64,000 nt of DNA from Flavobacteriaceae bacterium (GTDB lineage Bacteria; Bacteroidota; Bacteroidia; Flavobacteriales; Flavobacteriaceae), in assembly GCA_013043685.1 (NCBI GenBank), contig JABDNT010000016.1, positions 121,333 to 185,332 on the forward strand, given 5' to 3'. The notes under the pieces are model-generated. The model made no database searches, had not been told where the DNA came from, and worked only from the letters and a program-made list of their open reading frames with translations. Position numbers and translations under genes: made by a program. Of the stretch, positions 8,799-17,775 are shown in pieces; position 1 is the first letter of the stretch; every line of letters starts with the position of its first letter.

Positions 8799-9381
8799 GC
8801 GATTATACATCCTCTTAATTTTCTTAGCAACAACTTTCTTTGCACAGGCTCAGGATTCCCTGAATGTGGCTAAAGAGGAAATTCTTGTAGTAAAAGACAC
8901 TATTAGTAAGCAAAGTTACGATCCTCTGGCCCCATCCAGGGCAGCATTCTATTCGGCTGTTTTGCCCGGTTTAGGACAAGCTTATAATAAGAAATATTGG
9001 AAAATTCCCATTATTTATGCAGGTATGGCAACGGGTGTATATTTCTATATTCAAAACGACAAGGATTATGACCGGTTTCGTGATGCCTACAAACGGAGAC
9101 TCGCGGGATTTACGGATGACGAATTCTACGGCAATGGTGATACACCTGTGATATCGGATGATCGCCTAATCGATGCCCAACGTTCAGCACAGAAAAACAA
9201 GGACATCAGCATCATTGTTTCGCTTGCGTTCTATCTGGTCAATATCATTGATGCAAATGTAGATGCGCATTTAAGTCAGTATAATGTTAGTGACGATCTC
9301 ACTTTATCACCAAACCTATACGTAGATCCGGTCCACACACAGGCGAATTATGGCCTTTCCTTTAAATTCAACTTAAAATGA
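8788..9381 (+). CDS. DUF5683 domain protein, exported or membrane-associated
   Basis: A 197-residue protein with an N-terminal signal-like segment ending FFAQAQ. A conserved block from about residue 45 (YDPLAPSRAAFYSAVLPGLG, then QAYNKKYWKIP) and a hydrophobic helix after it are typical of DUF5683, a Bacteroidota family of unknown function. The start is GTG at 8788, inside the parB end; no nearby ATG preserves the signal peptide. The stop overlaps the dapB start as ATGA. Its conserved position between parB and dapB does not reveal a function. Confidence 0.8.
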   Translation: MRSRRLYILLIFLATTFFAQAQDSLNVAKEEILVVKDTISKQSYDPLAPSRAAFYSAVLPGLGQAYNKKYWKIPIIYAGMATGVYFYIQNDKDYDRFRDAYKRRLAGFTDDEFYGNGDTPVISDDRLIDAQRSAQKNKDISIIVSLAFYLVNIIDANVDAHLSQYNVSDDLTLSPNLYVDPVHTQANYGLSFKFNLK

Positions 9382-10079
9382 AACTTGCACTCTTAGGCTA
9401 CGGAAAGATGGGTAAGACCATAGAGCGACTGGCAATTGATGCCGGACATGTAGTTATCTTTAAGGCTGATAAAGAATTTGAGGACGGTGATTTAAAAGCA
9501 GCAGATGCGGCCGTAGAATTTTCTACTCCGAATGCGGCTTTCACTAATATAAAACGGTGTATCGAGGCAGGCGTACCGGTGGTTAGCGGAACTACAGGCT
9601 GGCTGGATGAATACAGTGAAGTGCTAAAACTATGTGAAGAACGTAACGGAAGTTTCATCTATGCGTCCAATTTCAGCATTGGTGTGAATCTGTTTTTTAG
9701 TTTAAATGAATATCTTTCAAAACAAATGCAATCCCATAAGGAATACAAGGCGAGCATTGAAGAGACCCATCATACTGAGAAAAAAGACGCTCCAAGTGGA
9801 ACGGCGATCAGCCTTGCTGAGAGCATCCTGAAATATTCAGATAAAGTCGGTTGGAAGCTGGACAATGCAAGGGATGACGAGCTTCGGGTACACTCCAAAC
9901 GCGAAGGAGATATTAAAGGCATTCACGTAGTGACCTATGGATCTGAGATCGATCAGATTTCGATACGCCATGAGGCATTCAGCCGGGAGGGATTTGCCAA
10001 GGGGGCAATCCTGGCAGCGGAATGGCTTCAGAATAAAAAAGGAGTTTACAGTATGAAAGATGTACTCGGACTCGAATGA
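9378..10079 (+). CDS. dapB: 4-hydroxy-tetrahydrodipicolinate reductase
   Basis: Second committed step of the DAP/lysine pathway, supplying peptidoglycan cross-links. At 233 residues it is shorter than the E. coli enzyme (273). The N-terminal nucleotide motif is GYGKMG (8-13), and the catalytic stretch EETHHTEKKDAPSGTA contains the HH pair, Lys and the DAPSGT substrate loop. ATGA overlap with the DUF5683 gene indicates coupling. dapD, a later enzyme of the same pathway, lies separately at 54844. Confidence 0.94.
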   Translation: MKLALLGYGKMGKTIERLAIDAGHVVIFKADKEFEDGDLKAADAAVEFSTPNAAFTNIKRCIEAGVPVVSGTTGWLDEYSEVLKLCEERNGSFIYASNFSIGVNLFFSLNEYLSKQMQSHKEYKASIEETHHTEKKDAPSGTAISLAESILKYSDKVGWKLDNARDDELRVHSKREGDIKGIHVVTYGSEIDQISIRHEAFSREGFAKGAILAAEWLQNKKGVYSMKDVLGLE

Positions 10080-10123
10080 ATTGACAACTAATTTGAAGGT
10101 ATTTCTTCAGAAAAAAACATAAA

Positions 10124-11746
10124 ATGACGATAACTGGTTGGTTACTATTATTCCTCATTATTCAGGTAATACATTTCCTGGGGACCTGGAAATTATATAT
10201 CAAGGCGGGCAGAAAGGCATGGGAAGCTGCTGTTCCTATATACAATGCTGTGATATTAATGAAAATCATTAATAGACCCTGGTGGTGGACTATCCTCCTT
10301 TTCATTCCTATAGTGAATCTCATCATGTTCCCAGTAATATGGGTGGAGACCATTCGCAGTTTCGGCAGAAACAATGCCACCGATACGGCCCTGGTATTAA
10401 TCACCCTAGGATTGTATATCTATTACATCAGTTATACCCAGGAGGTTAGTTATATCGACGACCGGGATCTGAAACCCAGAACAAGTACCGGAGAATGGGT
10501 AAGTTCTATTCTTTTTGCCGTGGTGGCAGCAACTATTGTTCATACGTATTTTATGCAGCCTTATACAATCCCGACATCATCTCTGGAAAAAACATTATTG
10601 GTAGGTGATTTTCTCTTTGTTAGTAAATTCCATTATGGCGCACGGGCTCCTATTACCCCTGTTGCGTTACCAATGGTGCATGATACTTTGCCCCTCGTAA
10701 AATCGAGATCATATTTCAAAGGGCCGGACTATCCCTATTTCAGATTCCCGGGCTTTGAGGATATTGAACGCAACGATATTGTGGTGTTCAGCTGGCCTGT
10801 GGACACCCTGGTCGATATCCTTCGACCCAACAAAGGGACCTATATAAAACCATTAGATAAGAAGACGAATTATGTGAAGCGATGCGTCGGTTTGCCAGGC
10901 GATTCTCTTGAAGTAAAGAATGGCTATGTATACATAAACGGGCAACAAAACAAGCTGCCGGGGCGAGCTAAATTACAATTCGCCTATAGGGTTTATTCAA
11001 AGAAGTCTCTGGTGCTTACCGACAACCAGGGTAAATTCACGAATATTCCTACTCCTTTTGTTTCTCAGCGTTATGATATCTCTGATATTTATGTCTCCGA
11101 CCTAGATCGCGACAAAAACCTTATTGTGCATGTAGCACAGCTTACCAATGAAACTGCGGAAAAACTTAAAAATAATCCTGATATCGTTCAAATTACACGT
11201 GCCCTAATGGATGAAACCGTAAGTGATCCTGGGATATTTCCACATACTCCGATGTATCCCGGAAATACAGATAACTTCGGTCCTATTTACATTCCTGAAG
11301 CCGGTAAAACTGTTGCGATTACACCTCAAAGTATTCCGTATTACAGGCGAATCATTGAAGTATACGAGGGCCGTGAACTAGGAATAAGTAATAAGATAAG
11401 TCAGAAAGGAACCCAGGTAATGCTTAATGGAGAACCAATATCTGAATATACATTCAAGATGGATTACTATTGGATGATGGGTGATAACCGCAGTAATTCA
11501 CAGGATGCCCGGTCCTGGGGTTATGTACCTTTTAACCATGTTGTGGGAAAACCTGTCTTTGTTTGGTTCAGCTGGAATAGTAATGGACAAGGTATTTCGA
11601 ATAAGATACGATGGAACCGTTTGTTTACCACGGTTCATGGAGATGGGGAGCCTGTGTCTTATTTCAAATATTTCCTGGTCCTGCTGGCAGGATGGTTTGT
11701 GTTTGATTTCTTCAGAAAAAGAAGGAAGAAAACCGCTAAGAAATAG
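10124..11746 (+). CDS. lepB: Signal peptidase I with an N-terminal multi-TM extension
   Basis: Cleaves signal peptides from exported proteins at the inner membrane. The 540-residue protein is far longer than E. coli LepB (324). Residues 1-105 form a hydrophobic DUF5684-like region with three or four membrane segments. The S26 domain then contains YTIPTSSLEKTL (S153 as the expected nucleophile), YVKRCVGLPGD (K253 as general base) and GDNRSNSQDARSWG. A roughly 190-residue insertion separates the Lys and GDNR motifs. Long LepB proteins with such insertions occur elsewhere in Bacteroidota. The gene lies 44 nt after dapB. Confidence 0.93.
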   Translation: MTITGWLLLFLIIQVIHFLGTWKLYIKAGRKAWEAAVPIYNAVILMKIINRPWWWTILLFIPIVNLIMFPVIWVETIRSFGRNNATDTALVLITLGLYIYYISYTQEVSYIDDRDLKPRTSTGEWVSSILFAVVAATIVHTYFMQPYTIPTSSLEKTLLVGDFLFVSKFHYGARAPITPVALPMVHDTLPLVKSRSYFKGPDYPYFRFPGFEDIERNDIVVFSWPVDTLVDILRPNKGTYIKPLDKKTNYVKRCVGLPGDSLEVKNGYVYINGQQNKLPGRAKLQFAYRVYSKKSLVLTDNQGKFTNIPTPFVSQRYDISDIYVSDLDRDKNLIVHVAQLTNETAEKLKNNPDIVQITRALMDETVSDPGIFPHTPMYPGNTDNFGPIYIPEAGKTVAITPQSIPYYRRIIEVYEGRELGISNKISQKGTQVMLNGEPISEYTFKMDYYWMMGDNRSNSQDARSWGYVPFNHVVGKPVFVWFSWNSNGQGISNKIRWNRLFTTVHGDGEPVSYFKYFLVLLAGWFVFDFFRKRRKKTAKK

Positions 11747-11750
11747 AACT

Positions 11751-12374
11751 ATCAAACCGATCCTTATACATCCAACTTACTTCCCTTCCATCTCGCATAT
11801 GGTGGCCATTGTGGCGGCTGGAGAAGTGGTATTTGAAGTTCAGGACAATTACCAAAAACAAACTTACCGAAACAGAGCATATATTGCTCATGCCAATGGC
11901 AGGTTGCTGCTAAATGTTCCCATAAAACACAGCAAGGGTGGAGCTCGCCAGAAAACAAAGGAAGTTATGCCCGAAGATAATTTTCCCTGGCAGGACCAAC
12001 ATTGGAAGTCATTGCAAACTGCCTATCGCACTTCTCCTTTCTTTGAGTTCTACGAGGACGAACTTGAACCACTTTTCACAAAAAAGGTGAATGGACTGTT
12101 GGAACACAACCTTGAAATTTTCGATGTACTACTCGAATTACTTGGACATTCAGTACAGATAAGTCAGACCAAAACTTATGAATCCCACCCCGAAATTACC
12201 GACTTACGCTATTTAGTGGAAGCAAAAAAGCAAAAAGATTATTCTTTCACTGCCTATACTCAGGTTCTGCAAACCCATCATGGTTTCCTCTCAGATCTGT
12301 CTGTATTGGACCTGTTGTTTAACGAAGGCCCTAATGCGCTGCATTATCTCGAAGAACAATCACTAGATATTTAA
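11751..12374 (+). CDS. WbqC family protein (start codon uncertain)
   Basis: About 207 residues of the WbqC family, which is found in surface-polysaccharide and other loci and has no firmly established reaction. The region ILIHPTYFPS, then VVFEVQDNYQKQTYRNRAYI is diagnostic. Homologues usually begin just before ILIHPTYFPS, but no ATG, GTG or TTG exists there: the codon at that point is ATC (11751). In-frame TTG codons occur upstream inside lepB (11697 and 11703), and the first downstream ATG (within ISHMVAIV) would remove the first strand. The coordinate given follows homology. The stop codon abuts the convergent EEP gene with no spacer. Confidence 0.75.
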   Translation: MKPILIHPTYFPSISHMVAIVAAGEVVFEVQDNYQKQTYRNRAYIAHANGRLLLNVPIKHSKGGARQKTKEVMPEDNFPWQDQHWKSLQTAYRTSPFFEFYEDELEPLFTKKVNGLLEHNLEIFDVLLELLGHSVQISQTKTYESHPEITDLRYLVEAKKQKDYSFTAYTQVLQTHHGFLSDLSVLDLLFNEGPNALHYLEEQSLDI

Positions 12375-13379
12375 TCAGTCAGCTTTAACCGGCCAACCTA
12401 CAGTTGCGCAAACAGGTTTGTGGTCGGAAAAGGATTTTTCCAGAGTTTCAAATTTCACCACTTCGAAGGTTTTGGACATCAGGATATAATCGATACGCAT
12501 AGGGTAGAAATCGAATTTGAAAGTAGTCCCAATACCATTACCTCGTTCCAGGAAACTGTCTTTCATATCAGCTTTAAGATTTCGATAGATATATGAAAAG
12601 GGTGTATTGTTAAAATCTCCGCTTAGCAAAACAGGATAAGGTGAAGTAGTTTTATGAGCGAGTATTTTTTTTACCTGGACTTGTTGTTTTTCAAAATTTA
12701 TGGACATCCGCTTTCGTATGCGCTCTTTATCACCATCCTGCAGATACTCCACGTTCGGAAGTACTCCAAGGGATTGCAAATGCAAATTATAAATTCGAAT
12801 AGTATCCTTCCCTTTAACCACATCGGCATAAATACTATTATTGTAAGATTGAAAGTCGAAAGCACCCTTATTTACGATAGGATATTTTGAAAATATGGCA
12901 TGCCCCAGTTTATTTTCGTCATGGAAATGAATGAACTGGTAAGGATAATCGCTGAAATCGGCACTATTGGGAAGATAGTATTCCTGGATTGAAATAACAT
13001 CCGGGTTCTTGGCATCAATCATTTCTGAAATCACTTCTGAAACTTCAACCGTATCCACATCTTTCTCATACGCATTAAAGAGGCGCACATTGTAAGACAG
13101 TAAGGTAAGGGATTCCCTGTATTCCGAAACATCTCCTTCCGAGGAAAATTCTATAAAAGGCCCGAAGTGCAGATAGGCAATAAAGAGGATTAAGCCTGTA
13201 AATATGGCCTTTTTCCATTTCCGGAGGATCCAGTAGATTAAAAATAATAGGTTAATGAAAATGAGCGGGGAAACAATCAGGCTTGCGAGTGACAGATTTG
13301 GAAAATTCTTGGGTGCCAGGTATGGAACCACAAAGGTGATCGCCAATAGAAGAACGGCCAACCTGCTGCCCCAAAGCAT
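12375..13379 (-). CDS. Endonuclease/exonuclease/phosphatase (EEP) family hydrolase
   Basis: A 334-residue protein with about three N-terminal transmembrane helices (residues 7-85) followed by an EEP domain. The family motifs are all visible: LLSYNVRLFNAY, SIQEYY (metal-binding Glu), LLSGDFNNTP (GDFN) and FSDHKPV (terminal Asp-His). The domain is probably periplasmic. The substrate could be nucleic acid, phospholipid or inositol phosphate and cannot be inferred here. It follows the first rhomboid gene by about 40 nt on the same strand and may be the last gene of the mutL-rhomboid operon. Confidence 0.85.
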   Translation of the reverse strand: MLWGSRLAVLLLAITFVVPYLAPKNFPNLSLASLIVSPLIFINLLFLIYWILRKWKKAIFTGLILFIAYLHFGPFIEFSSEGDVSEYRESLTLLSYNVRLFNAYEKDVDTVEVSEVISEMIDAKNPDVISIQEYYLPNSADFSDYPYQFIHFHDENKLGHAIFSKYPIVNKGAFDFQSYNNSIYADVVKGKDTIRIYNLHLQSLGVLPNVEYLQDGDKERIRKRMSINFEKQQVQVKKILAHKTTSPYPVLLSGDFNNTPFSYIYRNLKADMKDSFLERGNGIGTTFKFDFYPMRIDYILMSKTFEVVKFETLEKSFSDHKPVCATVGWPVKAD

Positions 13380-13418
13380 TATTTTATACAGTATCCCCAG
13401 TTTATATTGGTTTAGTCT

Positions 13419-14288
13419 TTAATCTTCCTTGCCTGCCTTGAAAAGATAATCCTTTTCTGCCTTACTAAGGCTGTCATAGCCACTTTTGCCAATCTTATCA
13501 AGAATCGCATCAACTTTTCGCTGATGTTCTGTCTTATCAATATCTTTAATCCCAGCTCCTTTTTTATCCGTTCTATGTACTTTTTTAAATGGTTTCTGTT
13601 TTCGGGATTTGAATAGATTGGCAAACCAATCCAGAATATTCTCGAACCACTTTCCAATGTCTTTCCCTTTTGCCAGTTGAACCGCATAGAAATATCCGAA
13701 GACCGCACCACCCAAATGAGCTAATAAACCACCCGGGTTATCTGAGGTTGAGATTCGGACAAGATCCGCAACTATTAAGAATACGGCAATGTGCCATAGT
13801 TTAATATTAAACATAAATATACGCAGCTGCGTATTTGGTGAATAAGTAGCAATAAATGCCATTAAGGCGGTTACCGCACCAGATGCGCCTAAGAGGAATC
13901 CTCGATCATTTTCAAATACCGGAAAGACATTATAAGAAAACACAAAAAACAAACCTCCAACAATGGCCCCCAAAAGATAGATCGTTAAAAGCCGTTTACC
14001 CGAAAAATAGTTGAGAATGATTCTCCCGAACATATAAAGCCAGATCATATTGAAAAGAATATGGAAGAATCCGAAATGAACGAAGCTATACGTAATAAAA
14101 GCCCATGGTTGTGTAATGAACTCAGAGGTATTCTCAGGAAGCGTAAGCCAGTTGGTGAGATCAGCGATCCGTATCTGCATAAAGAAAGCAACCAGCCTGA
14201 ATGCCAGGAATAGCAACGAATTAATGATTATGAGCTTCATAACCATGTCGGCAGTCTTGTATTTATAGGTAAGTCCTGTCGCTGCCAT
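13419..14288 (-). CDS. Rhomboid family intramembrane serine protease with C-terminal DUF6576
   Basis: A 289-residue polytopic membrane protein. The rhomboid dyad is intact: S136 in GASG (134-137) and H191 in LLAHLGG. HFGFFHILFNMIWLY supplies the conserved His-containing helix 2 segment. After a basic linker, residues about 250-288 (VDAILDKIGKSGYDSLSKAEKDYL, split here by function only) match the short DUF6576 domain often attached to Bacteroidota rhomboids. It follows the second rhomboid gene by 2 nt. Substrates are unknown. Confidence 0.9.
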   Translation of the reverse strand: MAATGLTYKYKTADMVMKLIIINSLLFLAFRLVAFFMQIRIADLTNWLTLPENTSEFITQPWAFITYSFVHFGFFHILFNMIWLYMFGRIILNYFSGKRLLTIYLLGAIVGGLFFVFSYNVFPVFENDRGFLLGASGAVTALMAFIATYSPNTQLRIFMFNIKLWHIAVFLIVADLVRISTSDNPGGLLAHLGGAVFGYFYAVQLAKGKDIGKWFENILDWFANLFKSRKQKPFKKVHRTDKKGAGIKDIDKTEHQRKVDAILDKIGKSGYDSLSKAEKDYLFKAGKED

Positions 14289-14290
14289 AA

Positions 14291-14992
14291 TTAATAGATT
14301 CTGGTATTATCAAAACTATTCTTTTTCCAATACCAGGCCATGATAAATCCTATCAAAGCTCCTCCAATATGGGCCCAATGTGCAATTCCCAGCGGAGACC
14401 CGGTAATTCCGAAGATAAGGTCACCCAATATAATTACCGGAACAAAATACTTCGCTTTTATGGGAATGGGTAGAAAGATCAGCATAAGTTCAATATTCGG
14501 GAACATCATGGCAAAGGCTACCAGGATACCATAGATCGCACCAGAGGCTCCCACGGCCGGCACATGATAAGCCTGGTACATTTTATACACCCCATTGGCG
14601 GGGTTACTCAGGAATTCAGTAATATCTGCCTGAGTTGCGCCTGCAGCGATCAACGTGTCAACACCCTCCTGAAAATTGTAGTAGTTAGCAATGGTATGCA
14701 CCAAAGCTGCACCCAGTCCTGCAGAAAAATAAAAGAACAGGAATTTAGACCTACCCCAGCGCATCTCCAGCGGAGTTCCGAAGGCCCATAAGGCGTACAT
14801 ATTAAAAAGAATATGCCACAATCCACCATGCATGAACATATGCGTTAGTGGCTGCCAGAACTGAAAGTTCGGGTTCTCATAATAGAATAAAGAAAACAGT
14901 CCGTAGGCGAGATCCTGGTTTAATAATGTCCCAATAAAAAAGATCACGTTAATAATGATCAATACCTTAATAGTCTCGGAAATTCTTCCCAT
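14291..14992 (-). CDS. Rhomboid family intramembrane serine protease
   Basis: A 233-residue membrane protein with a six-helix rhomboid core. S150 in VGASGAIYG is the nucleophile and H208 in AHIGGALIG the base; HMFMHGGLWHILFNM is the classical helix 2 motif. There is no C-terminal extension, unlike its downstream neighbour. Its start at 14992 abuts the mutL stop at 14993, so both rhomboids are almost certainly co-transcribed with mutL. The two paralogues differ enough to suggest distinct substrates. Confidence 0.92.
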   Translation of the reverse strand: MGRISETIKVLIIINVIFFIGTLLNQDLAYGLFSLFYYENPNFQFWQPLTHMFMHGGLWHILFNMYALWAFGTPLEMRWGRSKFLFFYFSAGLGAALVHTIANYYNFQEGVDTLIAAGATQADITEFLSNPANGVYKMYQAYHVPAVGASGAIYGILVAFAMMFPNIELMLIFLPIPIKAKYFVPVIILGDLIFGITGSPLGIAHWAHIGGALIGFIMAWYWKKNSFDNTRIY

Positions 14993-16846
14993 CTACATAA
15001 ATCTTTTATCGAGTTCTGTTACATCCAACGTAATTAACACCTGGGTATTGTCGGGAGATACACTAGGTTCTTTACAGGCAAATAACCGATTTACCAAATG
15101 TTCTCTTTCCGCCTTGTTCAAAGCTGTACCCGTGCGCACCGCCATACTTTTCGCCATGCTTTTTGCCAGCAGGTCATTTAAACTGAAACTGGCATCAGGA
15201 ACTTCATCTCGTATATCGGTTATAAGTTGATCCAGCACCTTACCAGCACTGCTGTCATTCAATCCAACTGGTATTCCGCTGATGCTAATTTTTTCTTCAG
15301 AAAAGGATTCAAAATGAAAACCGGTGTGTTCTAATTGTTCACGCACTTTTTGAAGAATCTCCATATCAGGCTTGCTGAGCTCTATCTCCATAGGGAAAAG
15401 TAGTTGCTGGCTAACTGCTTCTTTCACTGTCATATTCCGCAACAATTCCTCGTATAATATTCGTTGATGAGCCAGGTGCTGATGAATTACCATCAAACCA
15501 CTTTTAATCGGACTAATGATGTATTTCTGTTGTAGCTGAAATGTGAGTTGCCCGGAATCGGTTTCGTTTGTATCGAATAAGCGACCGGTAACTTCCTCAC
15601 TTTCAAATTCGATTTGCGTCACATCGGTTTCATCCGTTGAACCGGATAATTCACCTTTAAGTCCTACATATAAAGACTCCCAATTAGTTGATTTATCCTT
15701 GTATTTTGTAAATCCACCACCGCTTTTCGCACCTCCTTCTTTAAAGGGATTAAAATCTCTATCCACTTCTATGGTAGGTAATACTGGAGATTTCTTGCTG
15801 TATTCATAAGGTGTATCGAAACTGCTGTCCTTGTTGAAGTCGAGAACGGGAGCCACACTAAACTGACCCAATCCGTGCTTGATCGTTGAGCGCAACATGG
15901 CGTAAATAGAATGTTCATCGTCGAACTTTATCTCTGTCTTAGTAGGATGAATGTTAATATCTATAGTGGTAGGTTTAACTTCCAGGAACAGGAAATACCC
16001 AGGATGCATTCGATCGCGGATCAATCCTTCAAAAGCCGAAGACACTGCATGATGCAAATAAGGGCTTTTTATAAATCTGTCGTTCACAAAGAAGAATTGC
16101 TCGCCCCTGCTCTTTCTGGCAAACTCAGGCTTCAATACAAAACCATTTACTTTAACGATCTCTGTTTCTTCCGTAACCGGAACCAGCTTCTGATTTGTTT
16201 TACTCCCAAAAATATTCACTATCCGTTGGCGAATATTGCTTGGTGGTAAATTAAAGACGTCACTGCCATTATGCACCATTGAGAATGCAACCTGAGGATG
16301 CGCCAATGCCACCCGATGAAACTCATCGATGATATGGCGGGTTTCCACAGGATTACTTTTTAGGAAATTTCTTCTCGCAGGGATATTGTAAAAAAGATTC
16401 TTAACGGCTATGGTAGTTCCCTGAGGGACGACCTCTGCCTCCTGTGAGACAACAGTGCTTCCTTCAATACATATCTTAGTGCCTATTTCGGCTTCTTCCG
16501 TTTTCGTTTTGAGCTCCACGTGGGCGATTGCAGCAATAGATGCCAAAGCTTCTCCGCGAAAGCCTTTGGTGTGCAGGTTGAATAGATCTTCCGCTGTTTT
16601 AATCTTAGAAGTGGCATGACGCTCGAAACTCAAACGCGCATCTGTAGTGCTCATCCCAACACCATTATCCGTGACCTGCACCAGTGTTTTTCCCGCATCT
16701 TTCACCACCACACTGATCTTTGTAGCCCCTGCATCGATAGCATTCTCAAGCAACTCTTTCACGACAGATGCGGGACGTTGTACGACTTCCCCTGCTGCGA
16801 TCTGATTAGCAACATGATCCGGTAAGAGCTGAATGATATCTGGCAT
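14993..16846 (-). CDS. mutL: DNA mismatch repair protein MutL
   Basis: ATP-dependent matchmaker of mismatch repair. The 617-residue protein has the GHKL ATPase motifs ENAIDAGAT, DNGVGM and GFRGEALASI near the N-terminus, a linker of about 120 residues, and a C-terminal dimerisation domain. In MutL proteins with nicking activity the C-terminal domain carries DQHAxxExxxxE. Here residues 455-466 read HQHLAHQRILYE, so the first Asp, the Ala and the first Glu are replaced. Nicking activity is therefore doubtful. It lies 6 nt downstream of the 97-residue membrane protein gene. Confidence 0.95.
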   Translation of the reverse strand: MPDIIQLLPDHVANQIAAGEVVQRPASVVKELLENAIDAGATKISVVVKDAGKTLVQVTDNGVGMSTTDARLSFERHATSKIKTAEDLFNLHTKGFRGEALASIAAIAHVELKTKTEEAEIGTKICIEGSTVVSQEAEVVPQGTTIAVKNLFYNIPARRNFLKSNPVETRHIIDEFHRVALAHPQVAFSMVHNGSDVFNLPPSNIRQRIVNIFGSKTNQKLVPVTEETEIVKVNGFVLKPEFARKSRGEQFFFVNDRFIKSPYLHHAVSSAFEGLIRDRMHPGYFLFLEVKPTTIDINIHPTKTEIKFDDEHSIYAMLRSTIKHGLGQFSVAPVLDFNKDSSFDTPYEYSKKSPVLPTIEVDRDFNPFKEGGAKSGGGFTKYKDKSTNWESLYVGLKGELSGSTDETDVTQIEFESEEVTGRLFDTNETDSGQLTFQLQQKYIISPIKSGLMVIHQHLAHQRILYEELLRNMTVKEAVSQQLLFPMEIELSKPDMEILQKVREQLEHTGFHFESFSEEKISISGIPVGLNDSSAGKVLDQLITDIRDEVPDASFSLNDLLAKSMAKSMAVRTGTALNKAEREHLVNRLFACKEPSVSPDNTQVLITLDVTELDKRFM

Positions 16847-16852
16847 GGAATG

Positions 16853-17146
16853 TTATTGTGTAAAAATTGACAGGTCGAAATCAATAATCCATAGGAATAT
16901 CAAAATTAGCACTGCCATTATGATCAAGACTGTACGGTTGAATTCCACATTACCCCGGTTGCGCATGTTTTTTCGGGCGTCCCGCCAATGAGCTCCGAAG
17001 TCGTTCTTATTATAAGTATCGACGAATTTATCGAACTTGGTTCCCATCTCGTAAGGAGTGGTTTCCTCATCCTTTCCTTTGTAATACCGTGGCGTATAAT
17101 TGTAACGATTATTAGGCTTAATGCGCTTTAAAAAACTAATTTTCAT
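16853..17146 (-). CDS. Small single-pass membrane protein upstream of mutL
   Basis: A 97-residue protein with a basic, tyrosine-rich soluble N-terminus (about residues 1-68) and one hydrophobic helix near the C-terminus (about 72-91), giving an N-in topology or a C-tail anchor. Similar proteins occur next to mutL/ribH in Bacteroidota and are sometimes labelled as riboflavin synthase beta subunits, apparently because of that neighbourhood; nothing in the sequence supports the label. It begins the operon that includes mutL and two rhomboids. Function unknown. Confidence 0.75.
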   Translation of the reverse strand: MKISFLKRIKPNNRYNYTPRYYKGKDEETTPYEMGTKFDKFVDTYNKNDFGAHWRDARKNMRNRGNVEFNRTVLIIMAVLILIFLWIIDFDLSIFTQ

Positions 17147-17162
17147 AGATACGGAATTAGAT

Positions 17163-17170
17163 CAAAGGTA
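17163..17170 (-). promoter_or_regulatory. Putative -7 box for the mutL-rhomboid operon
   Basis: On the minus strand TACCTTTG, a full match to TAnnTTTG, lies 16 nt before the ATG of the 97-residue protein. Confidence 0.55.
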
Positions 17171-17275
17171 CTTAAAAACCTACATTTTTTTACCTTTTTC
17201 ACCGGGCTTATTATCAACAATTACCGTACCGAAAAATGTGTTTCAGGTTTCCGGTTATTAGCGGGAATTCGAAGA

Positions 17276-17773
17276 CTAAAATCTGGCGTCCTTGCGAAGT
17301 TGTGCCATTTTAATAGCGGCGATCGCCGCCTCAGTGCCTTTATTTCCATGCTTTCCCCCACTGCGGTCAATGGCTTGTTGCATATTATTATCGGTAAGCA
17401 CACAAAATATCACGGGGATCTCACCTTGAACATTCAACTCCCGGATTCCCTGGGATACTGCTTCGCATACATAGTCGAAGTGTTTTGTCTCACCCTGGAT
17501 CACCGAACCAATTGCGATCACAGCGTCAAGCATATCGTAGCTTTGGGTGATCTTTTTACAACCATATATTAATTCGAAACTTCCTGGGACGTTCCAGCGG
17601 ACAATATTTTCTTTAATGCCACCACAATCGAGTATCGCATCGAAGGCACCCTGAAACATGCCATTAGTGATCTCTGCATTCCATTCAGAAACAACGATCC
17701 CAAACCGAAAGTCCTTCGCGTTTGGGATCGCTGTTTTATCGTAAGCCGATAAATTGTTATTTTCTGTTGCCAT
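17276..17773 (-). CDS. ribH: 6,7-dimethyl-8-ribityllumazine synthase
   Basis: Condenses 5-amino-6-ribitylaminouracil with dihydroxybutanone phosphate in riboflavin synthesis; the enzyme usually assembles into a 60-mer or decamer. The 165-residue protein has the typical length. Visible motifs are GIVVSEWNAEIT, VPGSFELIYG, AVIAIGSVIQGETKHFDYV and a C-terminal GNKGTEAAIAAI region. It follows the TPR-protein gene by 2 nt. No other rib gene and no FMN riboswitch is seen in the window. Confidence 0.95.
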   Translation of the reverse strand: MATENNNLSAYDKTAIPNAKDFRFGIVVSEWNAEITNGMFQGAFDAILDCGGIKENIVRWNVPGSFELIYGCKKITQSYDMLDAVIAIGSVIQGETKHFDYVCEAVSQGIRELNVQGEIPVIFCVLTDNNMQQAIDRSGGKHGNKGTEAAIAAIKMAQLRKDARF

Positions 17774-17775
17774 GG

